The notes under the pieces were generated by a model. It was not told the origin of the DNA. It ran no database searches and saw only the letters and a list, made by a program, of their open reading frames with translations. From Owenia fusiformis (lineage: Eukaryota > Annelida > Polychaeta > Sabellida > Oweniidae), in assembly GCA_903813345.2 (NCBI GenBank), contig CAIIXF020000005.1, positions 39,809,375 to 39,869,374 on the forward strand: 60,000 nt of DNA, read 5' to 3'. Positions 52,914 to 60,000 of this stretch are shown here, one piece after another; position 1 is the first letter of the stretch, and each line of letters starts with the position of its first letter. Made by a program: the position numbers and the translations under genes.

Positions 52914-53493
52914 TTAAAGGGTTCCGATTAGCATCCCGTATAAAAACAATATGGCGGCTCCAGGCGAATCAACTGGATCAGTCCATTTTTAAGAAATAAG
53001 GGGAGTTCTGTAAAATCCAGTTTATTGAAATTGTCTTTGAGATAAAGTAATCCGTTTATAATGATTTTGAAAACGTTATCCAAAGAGTGATTGCGTTCAA
53101 ATAATACATGTACAACAGCCAATATAAATTCTTGTATTAGAAACCGGTTTGTCTTGCTTTGTTTCATTTGTAGGATATTTCATATGCCAAGCTGTGTGCT
53201 ATTACGTTATGGGGAAATTTAGATGCCAATTTTTCCTTATTATACACAAATAGAAGATCCTGAAACTTCACCCATAAATGTGGAATTGATTTGTCAAAAT
53301 AAAAATCACCCTTTTATAAATGTGTGACGATCTATAATATACTTATGCTATATAACAGTTAGAGGTGTTGAGGCAACGACCTCGAACATGTGAACCCTTG
53401 AGTATTATTCCGGGATCGGGCCTTTTATACTAAACGGTGAGCAACACCAGAAACGAGCGTTCGATTTGCTAAACGATATGCGTCACCCTTTAA
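52914..53493. mobile_element. TTAA-flanked MITE, copy 2 (572 bp)
   Basis: Element 52918-53489 has the same ends as copy 1 (AGGGTTCCGAT ... GCGTCACCCT) and TTAA at 52914-52917 and 53490-53493. It carries about 235 bp between about 53110 and 53345 that copy 1 lacks. No transposase ORF. Confidence 0.88.
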
Positions 53494-53494
53494 A

Positions 53495-54784
53495 CACATT
53501 TTCTGAACTTATGATCCATTTTACTGCTTTTAGTCGATACTGGTAATTTACCCCATTGGTCTTTGCTCCTACAAATTAAGAACCACCATGTGAGCCTCAG
53601 CCTTCCCAGTGGTGTCATTTCAATATGTTTTGTCACATTTCAAATGGGTCAGGGTTGTAGCCAGGATTTGCCAAGGGGGGGGGTTCACTTTTGAAAAATT
53701 CCAGGGGGTTCACATTTGACAACTTTGGCCCAAAGATGGACAAAATCACTTGAAAAGTGCTTAGAATAGTGAAAATAAAATGTGAATAATTTTCATTTAA
53801 AACACACATTTACAGTTTAACAATCTTTTACATACCGGTATAGCTTTTGTTCTAGTAGGTGTACTAAATTTTGTTGTCTATATTTAAACTTATTTAGACA
53901 GTTTTTTATTATTATTAGTAGTACATGTACAATGTTATCAACATAACTTTTAACTTTTGAGATAAAGTATGAAATCAAATGTCCCCTAAATACATCCTTT
54001 TACTTTTAACTTATTTTGTTGCCTGCAGCCTCGGGAACATGTCAGTTGACAGGATATTCCCTTTGGAAAAATATTTTACACTATTTTCAGTCTTATCTTC
54101 GGTTCAATGATACTTTGAATTATTCTCAGAATACCAGTCTAATTAACATTCTGGTATCCATTGTTCATCTCTTAACAGCTATGCAACATTTTCTTTCTTG
54201 TTATTGCAGATAATTTATAATGACTAAATCCAATGCATCAAAATCAATGCATTTTGGATAATATGATGTTCAACACTAGGGTATTGTAATACCTGAGTGA
54301 CAACATGGTTCTAACATTTGACACTCTCTTTCCAATTTGGGAGACCAGCCTTTTATCACTGATTTTTACCTTTCTGTATGTATTCCCGGGATTGACAAGT
54401 TAGGAATCAATTTCGTTCAGTGGATTTGAGTAGTTCTTATTTTGTTTTCCGATTTATTGTTTTGATTGACAATTTGGACGACAAAAGCTCTCTTACATAA
54501 TGTTTGTCTCAAAATTATACAATTCAAGATAAATCGAATGATTTCACTCGATTTCCAAAACATTGTCTCTTTTAATTTGGTTTCGATGTTGCGACTACCT
54601 TTGATAATTGAATACGAAATGCTCCTACAGGTGTGACGTCGTGATGTAAACAGTTTCACAGCTACTGGAAAATATATTGAATTTTGCAATATTATTGCTA
54701 AAATCAGTGTACAAAGGTCTTCAAATGACAACCCACTATGTAATTAAAAGGGGAAAGTATCTGGACAACCTATGAGAGGCGTGT
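53495..54784. other. Intergenic upstream of the C12orf56 homologue
   Basis: AT-rich, no gene recognised. A G-run with GGGGGGTTCAC words lies at about 53675-53720. The promoter of the next gene must lie near the right end; TGTGACGTCGTGATG at about 54632-54646 is a CRE-like half site, but weak. Confidence 0.4.
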
Positions 54785-57700
54785 ATGGCGCGAAATGGAG
54801 GTGAAGTTCTCCAGAAGAAGAACTCTAAACTTGAAGCATTTTTGAAACGAAATTTGGACGCTCATCTTTTTGAAAGAATCAGAGCTTACGAACCATGTAT
54901 TGTTGTATCTGAGAAGGAGAACAAGGCATTCAAATATGTTTTCATCACAGATGAATTGATCTACTTAACAGAAAACCCTCCAAAGAATGTCTCAGAAGAA
55001 GTTCACTTCAAAAGTGTTGTATCAACTGAGTTGGTGAGTAAACCTGATGAATCGAATGAATTACACAAATCGACATGTGTAGTGTGTAGTAGTCATGTAC
55101 ATTATTTATATAGATTAGATTTTCTCGACCTTAATTAGTTAAAACTTTGATGGTCCAGCTCATCGGATCCTGGGGCAGCCCCATCTACAGTGTACTGTAC
55201 ATACATACAGACATATCGGAATAAAGCCAATAAACTAACGGACGTTGATTATTCATTTTAATATACATATTTCATCGCATCTTTCTGTTTTAGGTTTGAG
55301 AAGAATCAAGATACGCCATGGATGATCAAGATGATCCAAGTTCTATAATCTAAATGTTACAGTACATGTATATATATTTCCAGGTTAATGAATTCCCAGA
55401 TTTTCTTAGTGGAGAGGAGAGGGAGAATACTCAACATATCGCCATAAAATATCTCACAAATCTACCTGTTAAAAGGAAAAAATCGAGAGATGAAAAAGCC
55501 AAAACTCATAAGTCATCCAGTGATATTGATGATGAAAAAGAATTACATAATAAACTCAGCGATGAAAAAAACCTTTCAAAGTCTATGACTGCCCTAAGCC
55601 TTGGATGTAGGAATGCCAATATTTCAGAGAATGGTAAACTTGATAAGAAATTTGCTAGCAAGACATTTGATCCAAATGTCTTACGTATAAAAGAAGAGCA
55701 TTTTAACTCAAACTCGCTATCAAATTCTCTGCCAAGCCAACAAATAAAGAAACTAGGACTAGGCAGCCATGATGTTGACTTTAAGGAACACCTACGCACG
55801 CATAAACATAAGAAAGAGCATAATGGAAAATCTTTACCTATCCGTCCACTCCCGCCAAGATCTCCCGCAGGTTCAGGAGATGCCTCTGATTTTCAAAGTG
55901 ACTCCAATGATCTCAAAACTTTAAGTAATGGTAAAAGCCATAAAAAGCGCCGTTCCCTTCCCAGTCCAGAGATTGCAGACAACAGTGATGCCAGTAACGA
56001 ACACATTCCTAAGATAATTCTACATCATTCCTATGGTGGTGAGCTCTCCATTCCTGTTGATGAAGAGTTCAATGCTAACAAGTCCATGAGTAAAGTGAAA
56101 GGATTCTTTGCCAAATTATCACCCAGAGGTGGAAAGAAAGGATATGATTCAGAAGATGGTGACAGGTGGGTACATCACTGTGATTGTTATAATAGATAGT
56201 AATTTTAGGTTTGTTTAGGGGTAATTAAGAGGATATTGTCATGTTTAAGGGATAGGATTTTTAGATGAAAGTGGATATCCTTTTTATCCCATACTTCAAT
56301 GATGTATGATTTTGAGCATTTTTTCAAATATGAACATGTATTTGACACAGGTTTGAAAAATTGCTGTTTCATATTTTATTATAATGGCCATTTGTATGGG
56401 GTATATGATGAATGAATAATGAATATCATCTGGATAATGTAATTTATACATCTGCACATGTGTCTTATTCATTCTAAAAGTCAAAGGATGTCAATGTTGT
56501 TACATGTTAATTGGCAATTTCTTGGTTTCAGACTTGGTATCAGACTTGTAACACAGGTCTACACTTAATTGACAACACATAATGTTTCACTGAAGTATAT
56601 ATTGATGATAGGTGTTAATAAATAATTGAGACCATGCATCTTGAGTCTTGGTGGAAATATTGATTGTAGCTTGTTTGAGAGCCATGCTATTATTATTAAG
56701 CCTCATCTTGTCACTTGTCTATATCTGTACCTACATGGCACAAAAGTTGTATTGATTTTTTCATGCAGTCATCCTATATAGAGAGATGTGACTGTTTCAC
56801 ATTGCTTTATTTGGCTCCTTGCTCAGGTTTTCTTGGCACACCTTAAGAAACTTTGATATGACCACGGCATTTGATCTTGACCTTAGATAAAAAAAACTGA
56901 AACATTAATTTAGGTTAACATAAAAATAGATGTTGACACCTTACTAGAAATATCAATGAATAGGCTCCTTTATTGGTAGACACCCCTATAATGATATAAA
57001 TTATTTCTACTTTTGACCATTAAACCACCCAGATGACTGGAATATTATGTACATGTGCATATTTCCCATTTGCTTAAACCATAAAAATCTGAATTGGATA
57101 AATCTTTTTATATGCATCTTTTTTAAATAATTGATTGCAGCCTAGTCAGTGCATGTACCTAGTGGTAGAAAACTAGTATGTAACACAAATTAGTACTGTA
57201 GGATAAATTGAGTACTCTAGATGTAAATTGCTCACAATAATAACACTTGTGTTTGATTTCAGTCCCCGTAGTACCAGCACTGAAATAGAAGACCATGTAT
57301 TCCAAGATGAAAGCCCTGTAGAGACCAAAGAATGTGTCCTCCATTTGTATGTTATCAGTACCAGCTCACATCTACTTATGTTCATCAAAAGTGCCTGGAA
57401 CAACTATCTCATTGTGAGTTTCAGTTTAACCAACCTTCACAATTTAACATCTATCCTTTTAAATACTTTGATTTCATTATTTTAAGAAAAGCTCCATCTA
57501 CAATCCATGAATAGAAGACAATCATTTGATCTTAACATGCCCAGTAAGAGTAGGTTAATCAAAACATAGCTCCCTAAGAAATCATTATGATCGTATCAGC
57601 ATCACACCTATATATTTATTTGACCTTTTCAAAGGATTAAGTATTTATTATTAGACTCTAAGGCCCCATTCTGATACTCATAACATCTTTCTGTTTCATC

Positions 57701-59737
57701 TGAAACATGTCAGGGCTGAGAAGAAATGAGATGTCATGGTTTATCATGGTGCTAAGGCCCAGGGTTCACAATATTATCATAAATTGTATTTTCCTTTAGA
57801 TATTAAGTATGGGGATTTTCTGTTCATTGCTCCATTGATAAAATGAAATAATAATAATATTGATATTGATAGAGTCAACACATTCTATTTAATTAAAATG
57901 AAGTAATTTCCTATTTTATACCTGTAAATACACATGTACATATGAATATATTGTTTGCTTCAGAGGGGAACTTTAGAACTTGATGATGACTTTGTTCATA
58001 CACCTGGATCAATATCTCCCAGAGGTGGCACAACACCAAAGTAAGTTTATGTATAACTTTTTATTGACATCTTGTATCATAACATGATTGCATTAACCAC
58101 AACTACTCACTTAAACTACCTACTAATATGTTTAATATGTTTATTGATAGCATACAAGAGAGGTGACATAAAATATTTTAAAATGAATTGCACAAATTAT
58201 GCTGATTAATCTTAGTTGTTAAATGTATAAATCTACCAAGATGTTGTTGGACGTTGATAATTATTATCATTTGGAATTATATTTATAAATAAATTTTTGC
58301 TTTTTAGCTTGAATTTAAAAATGTTAAAAGTTCTTTTTTATTGAATAAGCTTCAAAGTTGGGGATTTTTATAAAATAGATATTACATAGCCTAAGGAATC
58401 ATATGAGAAAAGATGTAGAGGCAGGAATTTATGGAAAGGTAATTCATTGCCCTTAAAGTTATACAACCAATGCTCATGGAATATAAACACCTTTAATTTC
58501 AGTGAGAAGCTAGACCTTTTATTCAGTCAGTTAAAGAGAGAGTTGCTTGAGGCTGCTAATGGTCTAGAGGATGTCTTCAACCTCATCAATGAACTTAAAC
58601 TCGCTGCAGTTAGGCACCTGTATCTCAAGAAACTATTCTGGAAGGTATAAACTGTTAACACATACTTAATTAACATGCACACAAAATACATGTACACGAC
58701 TACTTGATAATTTATGTTCTAAATTGTTATTGGTGCTTTTTGCCAAAAAGTAACATTACAACTATGTCACCCTTGTTCTTCATCGCATTAATTATGAAAA
58801 TGTTCTATGATCTGAGAAAACATATTTTCTTTGATAGGATTGCTGCTTCGGGAGTTTCAATTACAGAAACTGCTATCTTTCTCATGTCCTATTGTATTAT
58901 TTATAGAGTCCTGAGTTGTTCCAGTTCTTAGTGAAACAACTGACCATATATCTCCCCAGAGCCTCCAAACTTGACATGACTACGCAGCAGGGTAGAAACC
59001 AGAGGGCGGATGAGTATGAGTAAGTATTGGAGGTTTGGATAATCTAAAAATGATAGTTTTATTAATGGGCAAATCGATGTCACCATAAATCCATTGAAAC
59101 CATTTCTTAATTTGTTTCAATTAAAAAGAGAAATGGGGTCATGTAAGGTCAAGGTATGAAGATACACATTATGTTCCTTCCTTGCTTTTCATTAAAACTT
59201 ATATTTGCCTCGATTCAGTGTGTCCAGTTTTATTAATTTCTTGATCACTTGAAATAAAATTAAAACCATATTGAATCCCACTAATTAGGAAAAACTTGCA
59301 CCACACAAAACTTACATGTCTGTATGACAGGTCTATGAAAAATAATTATACGGTTTTATTTTTAATAGAGAATGCTACCATCGAAAATGTATACATCATT
59401 TTGGACCACCCTGTAATTACTTATTGCTTTCAGATTGGTGATAATAATTATTGAAACACTATCATTGATGTTTCGCGAGACGGAAGTTCTACCACTCAGA
59501 ATTAGCTGTCTCAAGGTGAACAAAGGCCAGACTCTACGAGAACTTGTCAAAGTGATTGTTAGTACCCCCGAGGTCCCACCACGCTACAGTCCTCCCTCCA
59601 AGAAAGCAGCACGCCTGTTACGCCAGTCAAAAGCTGACCAATGGAAAATGGAATCTGATATTGAACTTGCCAATTTGGTGAAAGAAATCACAGAAAATGC
59701 TGTTGTTGTCATATTTGAGTTGATCCTTATTGCCAAG
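54785..59737 (+). CDS. C12orf56 homologue, N-terminal 606 codons (continues past window)
   Basis: Exons 54785-55033, 55384-56165, 57263-57413, 57964-58040, 58503-58644, 58907-59019 and 59434-59737, all GT-AG, phases consistent. The order of conserved blocks is that of human C12orf56: a start MARNGGEV; KNSKLEAFLKRNLDAHLFE; IRAYEPCIVVSE; DELIYLTENPPKNV; VNEFPDFLSGEERE; a long Ser/Lys-rich low-complexity region (about residues 110-340); ECVLHLYVIST with SAWNNYLI; KLAAVRHLYLKKLFWK; PELFQFLVKQL; then ETLSLMFRETE. The molecular function of the family is unknown. The N-terminal 80 residues look like a compact beta-rich domain, possibly PH-like (inference). The next exon is not inside the window. Confidence 0.85.
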
Positions 59738-60000
59738 GTAGATAGCTATATATAGTCCTGTATGATTCGGTGTCTGTAACAAATGGCAGGTGGTAACACT
59801 TTGTATGTTAATGTTTTATTTCTTAGCTTAACGTTAAGACATGTTCACTAAAGTAAAATTAAACATATTTACATACTTATTATTATTATAGTAATACTTA
59901 TTACAAGACTTTTATATGGAGCAAAATTAAAGATGATTTTGATGTCACCACCAAGAAGTGGTTATTTTTGTAACAAGTGTTCAGAGGTCAGTAGTTGCTA

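Noticed and set aside
59890-60000. Possible next exon of the C12orf56 homologue after the acceptor-like TATTATAG
   Set aside because: The phase needed gives an immediate TAA, and the other frames do not resemble the family; the true next exon is probably beyond the window.

Overview
This is a stretch of animal nuclear DNA. It is AT-rich, its genes are split into many short exons with GT-AG introns, and the introns are full of minisatellites and small transposons. Gene content (a motile-cilium protein, POGLUT1, NAMPT, a C12orf56 homologue), frequent TACATGTA-type words and GACGGACGG-type repeats suggest a marine invertebrate, most likely a lophotrochozoan such as a bivalve. The taxon call is inference.

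Layout. 1-10826 (+) holds the last 21 exons (990 codons) of a CFAP46-like ciliary central-apparatus protein. A small Ly6-type, probably GPI-anchored protein lies convergently at 11638-14068 (-). 14069-17582 is intergenic and carries a 543-bp fold-back transposon with a perfect 5-bp target duplication and a tRNA-derived SINE. 17583-26216 (-) is protein O-glucosyltransferase 1 (8 exons, 417 aa). 28210-29772 (+) is a tryptophanase/tyrosine phenol-lyase family gene with a single coding intron, a bacterial-type enzyme set between ordinary animal genes. 31292-48945 (+) is nicotinamide phosphoribosyltransferase (9 exons, 478 aa), with large introns packed with mobile elements. 48946-54784 is intergenic with two piggyBac-style TTAA elements. 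54785-59737 (+) is the first 606 codons of a C12orf56 homologue that runs off the window. In every multi-exon model the exon lengths add up in frame.

The genes do not form one pathway. Two points stand out. First, four exons are edged by tandem repeats that copy the exon end together with its splice site: 43 bp x2, a partial exon copy with its acceptor, 67 bp x5, and 66 bp x17. The result is arrays of intact decoy splice sites beside the real one. Second, the window contains several small non-autonomous transposons whose boundaries can be fixed to the base from target duplications: an ~80-bp element present twice with 9-bp duplications, TTAA elements, the fold-back element and a 5'-truncated LINE.
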